Made by a program: the position numbers and the translations under genes
Part shown: one piece after another, positions 24,803-34,708 of the stretch
How positions within the stretch are numbered: position 1 is the first letter of the stretch
Layout: every line of letters starts with the position of its first letter
The notes under the pieces: generated by a model
What the model was told of the DNA's origin: nothing
The model's input: the letters and a program-made list of their open reading frames with translations, nothing else
Databases searched by the model: none
Assembly (NCBI RefSeq): GCF_002161765.1
Contig: NZ_NFIN01000021.1
Coordinates: 1-64,000 of the forward strand
DNA length: 64,000 nt
Direction: 5' to 3'
From: Bacteroides sp. An322
GTDB lineage: Bacteria; Bacteroidota; Bacteroidia; Bacteroidales; Bacteroidaceae

Positions 24803-27292
24803 TTATACGCATTTTGCTTCTTTTATCACTTTCTCTATACACTGTAGAACAATTTCCGCATGGTATTGTGCTTTATCAATCCATTCGGCATTCTTACGGT
24901 GGGTTTCTAGCCATTGAAGGGAAGGAAGTGCTTCTTGGGCTTCTATCATGGTGAAAGTGGGGAGCATTTTGTGTGCGATTTCCCCTAATTCTTGCATCGA
25001 TTTTGTGTTTATCGCTTGCGTTATCCGGTTTTGGTTTTTTCGGGTCTCTTCGATGAATGTCCGGATAATTTGGCGTGCGGCTTCTTCATCGTCTTCGGAG
25101 AAAGCGGTCAAGGGAGCGAAATTGAATTTATGGGATGCCCCGTCGGAAGATATTTCCGGTTCTTTGGCTGGCTCTATAGATTCCCATTTCACTTGCAGGG
25201 TTTGTCCGCATACTTTGCGTAGCTCTTCCCAGTTGAACGGTTTGTAGAGGCATCCGGCAAAACCTTGTTTTCGGAAGTCTGCTTCGTTCATATCGCTCCG
25301 TGCGGTAATGGCTATGATCGGAACGGTCTTTGCTTGTGGCGTGTTGAGCTTCCGAATGGCTTTTAATAAATTAAAGCCATTCATAGCAGGCATTTGTATA
25401 TCAGTCAGAATTAAGTCTACAGACTCAGTTTGGATGAGTTTGAACAATTCTTCCGGCTGGGTACAACAACGGATTACGGGAGTTTGTTTAGCTGGCAGAT
25501 AGGCGAATAAGTCGCGTAACATAGCTTCGTTCAGAGCCAATTGGATACGGTCATCATCAATAAGCAGGATGTGCCATTGTTTATTAGGTAAGAATGATGT
25601 TTCTTGTATTACGTTTTGTGTTTCTTTGGCATGCCGGAGCGGTAAAGATACATAGAAAGTGCTTCCGTTTCCGGGAGTGCTTTCTATACGGATAGTTCCT
25701 TGTAAGAGTTCGATCAGCTTTTGGGTTATGGAAAGTCCTAAGCCGAAACCTTCTTGCCCTTGTGCACTCCTTAATCGGGTAAATGCTTGGAATACATGTG
25801 CTTGTTCTTGCGCATTCATGCCACATCCTGTGTCACTTACATAAAATTGGAGTTGATTTTCTTTATATGTGACATTGAGTGTAATATTTCCTTTTTCGGT
25901 AAATTTCAAGGCGTTCGATAGAAGATTTTCGGCAATCTGCCGAATACGGAACGGGTCTCCTTCTAAAGTTAGATGAGGAAGGAGGTCTGTTTTAAATGCC
26001 AGTTTCAGTTGTTTCTTTTCGGCTGTAGGCAAAAAACTGGTATAAATATGTTCGAATAGTTCATACGGGTTGAAAGACACGGAATTTAAATCCATTTTTC
26101 CTGCTTCCAGCCGGTGATAATCGAGCAAGGAAGTCACTAAATCTAGCAGATGGCGTGCCGAGCTTTGCATGTTGCGCAAGTAGAATTGCTGGCGTTGGTC
26201 GTGTACCAGTCTGATTAATAGGTCGATGTAGCCGATGATGGAGCCGGCTGGAGCTTTGATGTCGTGTGTGATGGTAAGCATCAGCTTTTCGCGTGCCACG
26301 AGCAGGTTTTCGGCATATTGTTTCGATTTTTCCAGTTCTTTTCGGTAATGGTTGCTTCGGGTAAGATCTCGCCATATAATAATGAAGAATATCAGTACGA
26401 GCAATATGGCTAAGGTAGCTATGACGGCCATGGTTTGGGCAGCTTGCCCCCTGATTTCCTGTTCGTGTATGATTCTTTCTTCCATAGCAGCTTGCTCATC
26501 TGTTTCAATGCTTTCCAACAATTGGTTTACCCTTTGGCTGAGCATGCTTCCGGCTATGCGGAGTTGGTTTATCTGTATTTCTAAAGTGCGTTGTTGTTCT
26601 TGCCGGTTTTGGAAAACCTTATGTTGGATAGAGGTCAGCATGCTGGCTATGGTATCTACCGGATTATACGTCTCGTCGATGGTATCGGTATATTCTTCTT
26701 GTATGATGTTGTCCACTTGGGTCGAGTCGGGCTTACCCGGAGAGAAAAGGTCGGCAAGGCGCCGGAAGAATTTCTTCGGTTTATGATGGATGGTGTATGA
26801 ATTGTGATGCGTGACGACACGTCGGCGCACATGAGTATTGTTTAGTAATGAATCTTGCTGGAGGATAAGGCTATCCAGTTGTTGGCGGTAGAGTTCATCG
26901 GTCGGGTTTTCCTTGATAGCTTCCAATACCCTCAGCATGTTTTGTTCTTTTTGTTTCAACAACATGCGCACGGTGTCCAACCTAGCTTGTTGCAGGGTGT
27001 CGGTCAGTTGTTGCTGGAGGGAGTCTATCAAGATTCCTGCTTCTCTCATCGCGCGTTTATACTTTGGGTATTCGTCCAGTTTCCCCGTACGTAAGGTTTG
27101 CCCGATGATTTCGGCGTCATAGAGTTGGGTGATAATCTGATGGGTCGTTTTCCGGCGTAAGCTAATCGTTTCTTCCGTACCCGATGGAGCGGTCAGCAAA
27201 GTCATTTGTCGGTAGATGTACCCGATAGCTCCGAAAAGGAGGGCTATGAGCAGGATATATCCGAACGCTATTTTGACTGGAGTGGAAAGCAT
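24803..27292 (-). CDS. Hybrid sensor histidine kinase with receiver and Hpt domains
   Basis: 829 residues. TM1 is at about 8-28, a periplasmic helical sensor region at about 30-285, and TM2 at 287-307. HisKA carries LTITHDIKAP (His343), the ATPase domain has NLLSNALKFT, DTGCGM and GFGLGLSI (about 450-550), the receiver shows LLIDDD and LILTDIQMP (Asp631), and the C-terminal Hpt domain has EIAHKMLPTF (His774). It can therefore run a His-Asp-His phosphorelay inside one protein, passing phosphate to a separate response regulator. No DNA-binding response regulator is adjacent, so the output is encoded elsewhere. The signal is unknown; the coiled periplasmic part lacks a familiar ligand domain. 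Confidence 0.92.
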   Translation of the reverse strand: MLSTPVKIAFGYILLIALLFGAIGYIYRQMTLLTAPSGTEETISLRRKTTHQIITQLYDAEIIGQTLRTGKLDEYPKYKRAMREAGILIDSLQQQLTDTLQQARLDTVRMLLKQKEQNMLRVLEAIKENPTDELYRQQLDSLILQQDSLLNNTHVRRRVVTHHNSYTIHHKPKKFFRRLADLFSPGKPDSTQVDNIIQEEYTDTIDETYNPVDTIASMLTSIQHKVFQNRQEQQRTLEIQINQLRIAGSMLSQRVNQLLESIETDEQAAMEERIIHEQEIRGQAAQTMAVIATLAILLVLIFFIIIWRDLTRSNHYRKELEKSKQYAENLLVAREKLMLTITHDIKAPAGSIIGYIDLLIRLVHDQRQQFYLRNMQSSARHLLDLVTSLLDYHRLEAGKMDLNSVSFNPYELFEHIYTSFLPTAEKKQLKLAFKTDLLPHLTLEGDPFRIRQIAENLLSNALKFTEKGNITLNVTYKENQLQFYVSDTGCGMNAQEQAHVFQAFTRLRSAQGQEGFGLGLSITQKLIELLQGTIRIESTPGNGSTFYVSLPLRHAKETQNVIQETSFLPNKQWHILLIDDDRIQLALNEAMLRDLFAYLPAKQTPVIRCCTQPEELFKLIQTESVDLILTDIQMPAMNGFNLLKAIRKLNTPQAKTVPIIAITARSDMNEADFRKQGFAGCLYKPFNWEELRKVCGQTLQVKWESIEPAKEPEISSDGASHKFNFAPLTAFSEDDEEAARQIIRTFIEETRKNQNRITQAINTKSMQELGEIAHKMLPTFTMIEAQEALPSLQWLETHRKNAEWIDKAQYHAEIVLQCIEKVIKEAKCV

Positions 27293-27322
27293 GGTTTGTT
27301 ATCTGTTTAATGTGTTTGTTTG

Positions 27323-27404
27323 GAAACGCAGATTCACGCGGATTAACGTAGATAATAATTTAATTTTAATCCATTTGGCGTTAATCTGCGAAAATCTGCG
27401 TTTC
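27323..27404. repeat. Palindromic intergenic element, 'CGCAGATTAACGCGG' family
   Basis: Arms GAAACGCAGATTCACGCGGA onward (27323-27348) and the near reverse complement at 27379-27404. A close relative lies at 62756-62834. Confidence 0.8.
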
Positions 27405-27413
27405 TTCATCGTA

Positions 27414-28757
27414 TCACTTGATTATTTGTACACTTAATTTATAGCGGACTTTATACCGGAAACGGAGGTAATACATGATGCCTGCACTGGTCAGTCCGAA
27501 GGGGAATGCCATCCAGATGCCTGTAATCCCCCATCCGAGGGTGAAGCCGAAGATATATCCTAAGGGCAAGGAGATAATGAAATAGGCGATGAACGAGAAA
27601 ATCATCATCGGGCGCACGTCGGCTATTCCGCGAAGTGCATTGGCGAAATTGATTTGAAGCCCGTCTCCGAACTGGTAGAGCAGGAAGGGGATAATCACTT
27701 GGGTCACCATAAGGCTGACCGCAGCGTCATCGGTAAACCAGCCTCCGATGTAGTTCCGTAAAAGGTAGATAGGAACACATGTGCAGACCGCCATCACCAA
27801 GATGATGTGGAATCCACAATTGGCTATCCGGCGGATATTCTCGAAATCCCTCAGCCCAAGGAAGTTGCTGACGCGGACCGATACAGCGGCTCCCATGCCG
27901 TAATACATCATGAAGCAGACTTGGGAAACGGCTATCATGATTTGGTAAGTGGCAAGTTCGGTGCTTCCCAGCCAACCGACCATGATGGCACTGAGGCTGA
28001 ATGAGGCGGTTTCCATTCCCATTTGGGCGGCAATGGGCCATCCTAACTTATTGAGCAAGGTAAAGTCTGCTTTGTTGGTTTTCCCTTGCATGAATCCCCT
28101 GCGGAATTGTTTGTAACGGGCGGTAAGGAAAAACAAGACCAAATAAGCGAGCACCATGAGGATGCGGGATACCAATGTCGAGATTCCCGCACCTAACAAA
28201 CCTAATTCGGGCAATCCCAGTTTGCCATAGATAAGGATGTAATTTCCGATGATATTTAAAACGTTTCCGCATAAAAGAATCCACATGGAAACTTTGGTGT
28301 CGGTAATTCCATCGGTGAATTGCTTGAAGGCATTAAACCAAAGCACAAAGGGGAGGGACAGAAGCAACACGATAAAATACGGACGCATGTAGGGTATCAG
28401 CTCTTCAGGCTGGCCTAAACGGTGCAGGTTCAGGTAGAGGGCAAGCATAATGCCGCACACGATAAGGGCAAGCAGGGTATTGGCTGAAATGCTGTTTTTC
28501 AATACTTCTCCGGTCTTGTCTGTTTTTCCTTCTCCGAACAGGCGTCCTACTACGGGGGTTAATCCGTATGCGAATCCGGTGCTGAAGATAATGGCGAGAT
28601 TGAACATGTTGTTTACGAAACTGGCTGCAGCCAGTTCTGTAGAGCTATGATGCCCTACCATGAGGGTATCGGCAAATCCCAATACGATAACGCCTATTTG
28701 TCCGATAACGATAGGGAGCCCTAAAGTGAGTAGTGCACGGTAATGTGATTGCTTCAT
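27414..28757 (-). CDS. MATE family multidrug efflux transporter
   Basis: 447 residues from the ATG at 28757 (MKQSHYRALLTLGLPIVIGQ). About 12 membrane segments in two six-helix halves. LGFADTLMVGHHSSTELAAASFVNNMF in helix 1-2 (given here as the family's start region) and the second-half MVGWLGSTELATYQIMIAVSQ show the internal duplication of MATE proteins. It exports cationic drugs or metabolites with Na+ or H+. An ATG 11 codons upstream is inside the palindromic element and unlikely. Confidence 0.9.
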   Translation of the reverse strand: MKQSHYRALLTLGLPIVIGQIGVIVLGFADTLMVGHHSSTELAAASFVNNMFNLAIIFSTGFAYGLTPVVGRLFGEGKTDKTGEVLKNSISANTLLALIVCGIMLALYLNLHRLGQPEELIPYMRPYFIVLLLSLPFVLWFNAFKQFTDGITDTKVSMWILLCGNVLNIIGNYILIYGKLGLPELGLLGAGISTLVSRILMVLAYLVLFFLTARYKQFRRGFMQGKTNKADFTLLNKLGWPIAAQMGMETASFSLSAIMVGWLGSTELATYQIMIAVSQVCFMMYYGMGAAVSVRVSNFLGLRDFENIRRIANCGFHIILVMAVCTCVPIYLLRNYIGGWFTDDAAVSLMVTQVIIPFLLYQFGDGLQINFANALRGIADVRPMMIFSFIAYFIISLPLGYIFGFTLGWGITGIWMAFPFGLTSAGIMYYLRFRYKVRYKLSVQIIK

Positions 28758-28776
28758 GTCGGTTTGCTTTTTATTT

Positions 28777-28851
28777 GAACACAGAGGCACAGAGACACCG
28801 AGTTTTTAAGCAATTAAAAAATAATCTCCGTGCCTTTGTGTCTCTGTGTTC
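28777..28851. repeat. Palindromic intergenic element, 'CACAGAGGCACAGAG' family
   Basis: Arms at 28777-28802 (GAACACAGAGGCACAGAGAC...) and 28826-28851 pair with two mismatches. It resembles the element at 6047-6126. Confidence 0.8.
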
Positions 28852-28860
28852 CATCTATTT

Positions 28861-30102
28861 TCAATCGTTTTTCGCTTTATAATAAAGGATGCTGCAATTT
28901 TCGGGTACAAATGTCCGTTGTGCCGTTTCCTGTATTTGTGTGGAAGTGACGGAGCGGTATTTGCCTACTTCGTCATTAATGTCTTCCGCTTTGCCTATCA
29001 GCTCGTAAAAGGCGAGGTTGGTGGCTACGTTTAGGTAATTGATATTGTTGAATATCTGTTCGCTCTCGTAGCGGTTTTTTACCTTTTCCAATTCTTCGGC
29101 GGATACGGGGACGGTTTTCAGCTTATCCAATTCTTCCCAAATGGCTTGTTCCGCTTCTTCCAGCGATATGCCTGGTGCGGGTTTGCCCGTAATGTGCAGC
29201 AATCCTTCGTCCAGGCTTCCTGAGATATAAGCGTCTATCGAAGCGAATTGTTTCTTTTGCTGTACCAAGGTTTGGATAAAGCGCGAGGAACGTCCGTTGG
29301 AAAGCAGGTCGGTGATGACATCAAACACATGATATTCCGGTGAAAAGCGGTTGCACATGTGGAAAGCCATATACAATGCGTCGAGCGGTACTTTCCGTTC
29401 CACACTCTTTCGCCGGATTTGTGTCTGCGGTTTTTCCTGCGGCAAGTTGCGTTCAGGTATTTGGCGTACCGGAATCGGACCGAACCACTTCTCTGCCAAG
29501 CGGACCGTTTCTTCGAATGAGATATGTCCTGTTACGGAAAGGATGGCATTGTTGGGCGCATAGAAATGGTAGAAGAAGTCTTTTACTTCTTCCAGCGTGG
29601 CATTGGCGATATGGTTGATTTCCTTTCCGATAGTAGGCCAGCGATACGGGTGGTGTTGGTAAGCCATTTCGCGCAATAAGTGGGATGCGTCTCCGTAGGG
29701 CTGGTTCAGGTTGCGTTGCTTGAATTCTTCGATAACCACCTGACGCTGCACTTCCAGGCTTTGCGGACTGAAGTCGAGGCTCAACATGCGGTCGCTCTCC
29801 AGCCAAAAGCCGGTTTCTACGTTCTGATAGGGGAGGGTGATGTAATAATTGGTGATGTCATTATTGGTCCATGCGTTATTTTCTCCTCCGGCATTTTGAA
29901 CGGGAGTGTCGTAATCGGGGATGTTTACCGAGCCGCCGAACATCAGGTGCTCGAATAAATGAGCGAAGCCTGTATGTTCGGGCGATTCGTCGCGCGCGCC
30001 TACATTATATAAGATATTGAGTGCCACCATTTGGGTGGAATTATCTTCGTTGTGCACGATGCGCAGCCCATTGTCCAGCGTATGATGATTAACTTTTATC
30101 AT
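28861..30102 (-). CDS. M16 family zinc peptidase (pitrilysin/MPP-like)
   Basis: 413 residues, one complete M16 unit of two domains. The inverted zinc motif is HLFEH (48-52) within GFAHLFEHLMFGGS, with the third ligand Glu expected in the helix after WLESDRMLSLDFSPQSLEVQ, around VVIEEFKQR. The C-terminal half carries FHMCNRFSPEYHVFDVITDLL and the SR-type loop GRSSRFIQTLV. It degrades or processes peptides; no signal peptide is evident, so it is cytosolic or periplasm-adjacent. The start overlaps the stop of the cyclophilin gene by 4 bp. Confidence 0.9.
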   Translation of the reverse strand: MIKVNHHTLDNGLRIVHNEDNSTQMVALNILYNVGARDESPEHTGFAHLFEHLMFGGSVNIPDYDTPVQNAGGENNAWTNNDITNYYITLPYQNVETGFWLESDRMLSLDFSPQSLEVQRQVVIEEFKQRNLNQPYGDASHLLREMAYQHHPYRWPTIGKEINHIANATLEEVKDFFYHFYAPNNAILSVTGHISFEETVRLAEKWFGPIPVRQIPERNLPQEKPQTQIRRKSVERKVPLDALYMAFHMCNRFSPEYHVFDVITDLLSNGRSSRFIQTLVQQKKQFASIDAYISGSLDEGLLHITGKPAPGISLEEAEQAIWEELDKLKTVPVSAEELEKVKNRYESEQIFNNINYLNVATNLAFYELIGKAEDINDEVGKYRSVTSTQIQETAQRTFVPENCSILYYKAKND

Positions 30103-30935
30103 TTTTCGTTTATGATGGTTGCTTTCAAAATGCGTATGTTCTCTATAGGGCGATCTGCCTTGTTGGTCTTTACGGCTTCGATGCGTGAAACGGCATCCAT
30201 GCCTTCTATTACTTCGCCAAATACAGTATAATCGCCGTCTAAGTGGGGTGCTCCGCCTTTTGACGTATAAATTTTGATTTGTTCGGGAGTGAACTTGCGT
30301 ACGCCTTCTTCTTTTTGTTGTGCTTTGGCTTGTCTTTCTAATGTGTCTTGCAGGGCAAGAAGTCCTGCTGTATCATCGGCTTTGCGCATCTTGAAGATTT
30401 CTTTCATGTGCTTGCGTGCCAAGTTTTGGAATATGGTGTCGAGGCGTGCTTGGTTCATGTTCTTTTCCATGGCGATAAGCTGGTCTTCGTTGAACACTTG
30501 TCCTGTCACAATATAGAATTGGCATCCCGATGAAGCCCGTTCGGGGTTGACATTGTCCGGTTGGCGTGCTGCTGCTAATGCGCCACGTTTGTGATAGAGC
30601 GTCGGGACAAATTCGGCTGGGATTGTATATCCTACATCTCCGCTTCCCAATTTTGCAGTATCGTTGGCGGTCTTGCTGGTAGGGTCGCCTGCTTGAATCA
30701 TGAAATTTTGGATGACGCGATGGAACAATGTGCTGTCATATACTCCTTCTTTCACCAATTTAATGAAATTGTCCCGATGTTTCGGGGTTTCATCGTATAA
30801 TTTTACGGTAATGTCGCCCATGGTCGTTTCCAGGCGCACCAATGTTTCGTTTGTCATAGAGTAATTCTTTTTACGATTGCCTGTGCAGGCGATGCAACAA
30901 GCTATCAGGGTTAATAAAATAATTGTTTTCTTCAT
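30099..30935 (-). CDS. Cyclophilin-type peptidyl-prolyl isomerase, lipoprotein
   Basis: 278 residues with a lipoprotein signal (LTLIACCIAC; lipid Cys around 14-17). The cyclophilin domain has YDETPKHRDNFIKLVKEGVY, FHRVIQNFMIQAGDP (active-site Arg in FHRV, Gln in MIQAGD), SGCQFYIVTG and YTVFGEVIEGMDAVSRIE. A helical insertion of about 70 residues (roughly 155-225) lies between the core strands, a feature of Bacteroidetes homologues. It assists folding of exported proteins. First gene of a two-gene unit with the M16 peptidase. Confidence 0.9.
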   Translation of the reverse strand: MKKTIILLTLIACCIACTGNRKKNYSMTNETLVRLETTMGDITVKLYDETPKHRDNFIKLVKEGVYDSTLFHRVIQNFMIQAGDPTSKTANDTAKLGSGDVGYTIPAEFVPTLYHKRGALAAARQPDNVNPERASSGCQFYIVTGQVFNEDQLIAMEKNMNQARLDTIFQNLARKHMKEIFKMRKADDTAGLLALQDTLERQAKAQQKEEGVRKFTPEQIKIYTSKGGAPHLDGDYTVFGEVIEGMDAVSRIEAVKTNKADRPIENIRILKATIINEK

Positions 30936-30955
30936 GTCTGGGATGATTTATCGTG

Positions 30956-30963
30956 CAAAGGTA
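30956..30963 (-). promoter_or_regulatory. -7 promoter element of the cyclophilin-M16 unit
   Basis: Reads TACCTTTG on the minus strand, 20 nt before the ATG at 30935. Confidence 0.65.
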
Positions 30964-31067
30964 GCGATTTTCTTCCATATATTCTTTGGAGGTTTATATT
31001 ATTTAGGAGGTTTCGGCGTTACATTATTGATTTTTTCTTTAATATTGCGGTATAAAATAGAAACAAA

Positions 31068-32174
31068 ATGAAAAAACGGATTATAAGTTTGGGAACCTTT
31101 CTGCTGTTGGCAGGAAGTTTGTTGGCACAGATTCCATTTGCATATACTGTGAAAGGAGAATTATCTGATTCTGCTTTTCACGGGAAGGAAATAGCTATTA
31201 TCTGTGGTGATGATAGACGTGAAATGGCAAAAACAGTCGTTAATGGATGTAATTTCGAGTTTAGCGGTGCAGAGGATAGTGTGAGATATTGCTATGTTTG
31301 GGCGGGACGTGAATATGGCGAGTTTATTTTGGAACCGGGGACTATATGGCTGGATATGAAAACGCATCGTTTCCCGACCGGTACATCGTTGAATGAAGCA
31401 TTAGGGGAATATAATCGTCTTCAGGACCGTGCGTATGCGATAACTGATTCCATTTACCGTTCGGTCATTCACGAAGGGATGAGTCGTGAAGAACGTATTG
31501 AGGCTTTGAGTACGCATACGTTTGAGGGCGAACGGATACATTACCGTATGTATAAACCATTTATTTTAAAACATACAAATGATGAAGTAGGGGCAGTGGC
31601 GGTTGAGAATCTTCTGATGTTAGGCGCGACTCCTGAAATGTTGGATGACCTTTATCCGCATTTGGGTGAATGGATTTTGTCTCGTCCGTATATTCAGACC
31701 AGTATAGCCTTTGTCGAAGCTTCGCGTAACATGGCTCCCGGAAAGCCTTTCATTGATTTTGAGGCGGAAGATTTGCAAGGTAAGAAAATTCATTTCTCTG
31801 ATTTTGTAGGGAAGGGGAAATATGTGCTGGTAGATTTTGCCGCTAGTTGGTGCGGACCGTGCCGTGAGGAAATGGCTAATTTGAAAGAAGTATACGAAGC
31901 GTATGAAGGTGAAAAATTTGATATACTGACCGTTGCCGTAGAGAATGATTCGGAGGCTTCACGCAAGATGTTCCATGATTGTGGGGTAAATTGGAATACG
32001 ATGCTTAATGCTGGAGAAGTGCCGGCGAAACTATATGGTTTTCGAGGTATTCCGCGGATTATGCTTTTCGCTCCTGACGGAACCATTGTGGCAAATAAAT
32101 TGCGGGGAGATGATGTTTGGGTGGAATTACGGAAGCTGAATTTGAAGGAGAATAATAGAACCTATATGCATTGA
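31068..32174 (+). CDS. TlpA-like thioredoxin-fold protein with an N-terminal DUF4369-like domain
   Basis: 368 residues with a signal peptide (cleavage near LLAQ, residue 21). The N-terminal beta domain (about 25-115: YTVKGELSD, FILEPGTIWLDMK) is of the DUF4369 type often found before Bacteroidetes TlpA domains. A helical linker follows, then the thioredoxin fold with VDFAASWCGPCREEM (Cys262, Cys265) and the cis-Pro loop RGIPRIMLF. It probably reduces disulfides or receives electrons in the periplasm. The gene is divergent from the cyclophilin gene and ends at a bidirectional terminator. Confidence 0.88.
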   Translation: MKKRIISLGTFLLLAGSLLAQIPFAYTVKGELSDSAFHGKEIAIICGDDRREMAKTVVNGCNFEFSGAEDSVRYCYVWAGREYGEFILEPGTIWLDMKTHRFPTGTSLNEALGEYNRLQDRAYAITDSIYRSVIHEGMSREERIEALSTHTFEGERIHYRMYKPFILKHTNDEVGAVAVENLLMLGATPEMLDDLYPHLGEWILSRPYIQTSIAFVEASRNMAPGKPFIDFEAEDLQGKKIHFSDFVGKGKYVLVDFAASWCGPCREEMANLKEVYEAYEGEKFDILTVAVENDSEASRKMFHDCGVNWNTMLNAGEVPAKLYGFRGIPRIMLFAPDGTIVANKLRGDDVWVELRKLNLKENNRTYMH

Positions 32175-32315
32175 TTGATGCATTAGGCTTCATCGGCGAT
32201 CCTAGCCTAATGAAACTGTAATTTCACCCTGCTAGGACAGCAATCTTATCAGGGTTATATTTGCTTGCCATTGAAATCTGTTGTGCTTCTTACCTTATGT
32301 AAATGGCTATGAAAT

Positions 32316-32371
32316 AAAAGCGGATGTGTTGAAATGATAGTTAATATCTATTTCAGCACATCCGCTTTTTG
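32316..32371. terminator. Bidirectional terminator hairpin
   Basis: AAAAGCGGATGTGTTGAAAT (32316-32335) pairs perfectly except for one G:U-type position with its complement at 32350-32369 around a 14-nt loop, with A and T runs at the two sides. It lies between the convergent TlpA-like and phosphate-transporter genes. The core resembles the hairpin after ricT. Confidence 0.8.
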
Positions 32372-32392
32372 AATTGTATTTAGTGTACTTGA

Positions 32393-34684
32393 TTAGTCAG
32401 CCAAGCTCAAAATCTGTGCTTCAGCCGGTACATAGTCGGCTTGGAAGAAGCGGCTTGCACGGAGCAAGTGACGCCAGATACTTACCAATTCTTGCGTTTC
32501 CTGCAAGATATTCAGGTAAACCAGCGCGGCTTTCAGGGCGTTGTTGTCCGTTTCCTGCAAGCGGTTCATCTGTTCCTTACGTAAGGCGGAAATCTTGTTC
32601 TTCAACTCATCGCCTTTTTTTAGGATTTCGTCCGCATCGGCATAATTGTTGTTTTCGATAGCGGCGCGTGTGCTTTCCATCAGCTTGCAGAGCTCTTCGC
32701 GGATGGGAAGGAAGTCTTTCACACTTTCCTTGGCAATCGGGTTGAAGTTGTTGTCTACGTGTTCCTTACACGGTTCGCAGATACGTTTCAGACAGTATAG
32801 CATCTGTTCGCAACTATTACTTCCCAAGTGGAACCACGTATTCTTCTCGATGGCAACGGCAATAGGAATGCGGCGCAAGCCGAGGATTTCCTTGCGGCGG
32901 CGTTTCTTCAGCATCTTGCGTTTGTCTTCCGCCGAGCTTAAGCCTTTCTTCAAGGGCTTCAAGTCTTGGTTGATGAAGCCGTCGGTCACTTGCATATAGC
33001 TCTTTTCGGTGTAGTCGATATAGTCTGCCAATGTTTCACGCACGTGCTGGCGGAGCAAGGTGAGTATTTCCGCCTTGTCTTTGGTAGACATCATGCGCTT
33101 GAATATATCGTCGTCTTGTTTCTCGGCTTTTTGCTTTTCGCTGAACTTGATGTTGCTTCTCACTAATAGGAATACGGCTACGCAGATGAAGATGAACATG
33201 CCTACGAAGCTGGTGTAATACATAACGATAGTGACAAGGGCACATACCGTGAACGCTACAAATGCCGTGATGAACCATCCGCCGATAACGGAGAACATAC
33301 CCGTGATGCGGTAAACGGCGCTTTCACGTCCCCAAGCGCGGTCGGCAAGTGATGAACCCATCGCAACGATGAAAGTCACATACGTAGTAGAAAGGGGTAA
33401 TTTCATCGTGGTACCGATGATAATCAGCAAACCTGAAAGTACGAGGTTGACCGAAGCACGCACCATATCGAAAGCGGCTCCGTTCTCCAGAATCACTTCG
33501 TCTTTGTTAAAACGGTTATCTATCCATTTGCGCAAGCCCGCAGGGATGACTTTAATCAAAAATTCATTGGTAGCCGTAGCACGGCGCACGATAGTTCTTG
33601 CCAAAGCGGACGAACCGAACATCTCGTCTCCTTCTTCCTGACGCGAAAGGTCGACTGAAGTCTTGATTACGTTTTGCGCTTTTTTTGAGGTAGCTAAAGC
33701 ATATACCATTACCAAGCCCGACAAGAAGAGGAATATCATCGGGGTATGGGCGGATGACATCAATGAATCCATCGTGAAGTCGTGGATGCCTACGCCGTTC
33801 GAGTTTGCTACATAGTCCATATAAGAAGAGTAACCTGCCAAAGGCACACCGATGAAGTTCACCAAGTCGTTTCCGGCGAAAGCCAAAGCTAACGAGAAAG
33901 TACCTAATAAAACAATGATACGGAAAACGTTTACCTTGCACCAGTGCAGGATTTGCATCAGGACGGTGAAGAAGACGAAACATCCTAAAATCAGCATCGC
34001 GTTGTGAGAGTTAATCCATTCCAACGTTTCGGGAGATATATAAGGTGAGCTTTGCACTCCTTGCAACAAGATGAAATAGCCAAGTGCCGTAATGGAGATT
34101 CCCCCGAAAATACCGATTGTCCACGAGAGGTTTTTCTTATAATTGAAACTGAAAATCAAGCGGGAAATGTATTGTACCACTGTACCGGCTATAAATGCGA
34201 TAGCCACTGAGAGGAAGATTGCCATAATCACCGAGAACGCTTTTTCGGTATTCATCATGTCTCCTAACGAATACATGCCTGTCTCGTCGCCTAAGATTTT
34301 CAGGATTGCCAAGATGAATGTACCTCCTAAAAGCTCGAAGACCATCGAGACCGTGGTAGAGGTTGGAAGCCCGAGGGTGTTGAATACATCAAGCAGCACC
34401 ACATCGGTCACCATGACCGCCAACAGGATACACATGATTTCATAGAAGCTGAAATTGGAGGGCTGGAATATGCCGTGCCGGGCGATATCCATCATGCCAT
34501 TACTCATAATGGCTCCTACAAAGACTCCCACGGCTGCTACAATGACGATAGTGCGGAATTTGGCTACTTTCGCTCCTACAGCCGAGTTCATGAAGTTCAC
34601 CGCGTCGTTACTGACGCCCACCAGCAAGTCGAACACTGCCAGCATAAAGAGGAATATTACAATTCCTAAATAAACAGTTTCCAT
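32393..34684 (-). CDS. PiT family inorganic phosphate transporter with a C-terminal helical domain
   Basis: 763 residues. The PHO4/PiT repeats are clear: GVSNDAVNFMNSAVGAK near the N-terminus and FAGNDLVNFIGVPLAG in the second half, with GLPTSTTVSMVFELLGG and LPLSTTYVTFIVAMGSS as the paired PxSTT motifs. About 12 or more membrane segments reach to about residue 510. The last 240 residues are soluble, charged and helical, similar in character to PhoU/DUF47 proteins that control PiT transporters. It imports phosphate with Na+ or H+; the tail may be a fused regulator. It has its own promoter, divergent from purH. Confidence 0.9.
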   Translation of the reverse strand: METVYLGIVIFLFMLAVFDLLVGVSNDAVNFMNSAVGAKVAKFRTIVIVAAVGVFVGAIMSNGMMDIARHGIFQPSNFSFYEIMCILLAVMVTDVVLLDVFNTLGLPTSTTVSMVFELLGGTFILAILKILGDETGMYSLGDMMNTEKAFSVIMAIFLSVAIAFIAGTVVQYISRLIFSFNYKKNLSWTIGIFGGISITALGYFILLQGVQSSPYISPETLEWINSHNAMLILGCFVFFTVLMQILHWCKVNVFRIIVLLGTFSLALAFAGNDLVNFIGVPLAGYSSYMDYVANSNGVGIHDFTMDSLMSSAHTPMIFLFLSGLVMVYALATSKKAQNVIKTSVDLSRQEEGDEMFGSSALARTIVRRATATNEFLIKVIPAGLRKWIDNRFNKDEVILENGAAFDMVRASVNLVLSGLLIIIGTTMKLPLSTTYVTFIVAMGSSLADRAWGRESAVYRITGMFSVIGGWFITAFVAFTVCALVTIVMYYTSFVGMFIFICVAVFLLVRSNIKFSEKQKAEKQDDDIFKRMMSTKDKAEILTLLRQHVRETLADYIDYTEKSYMQVTDGFINQDLKPLKKGLSSAEDKRKMLKKRRRKEILGLRRIPIAVAIEKNTWFHLGSNSCEQMLYCLKRICEPCKEHVDNNFNPIAKESVKDFLPIREELCKLMESTRAAIENNNYADADEILKKGDELKNKISALRKEQMNRLQETDNNALKAALVYLNILQETQELVSIWRHLLRASRFFQADYVPAEAQILSLAD

Positions 34685-34708
34685 AAAGTTGTTTTAATAT
34701 TTCGGGTA

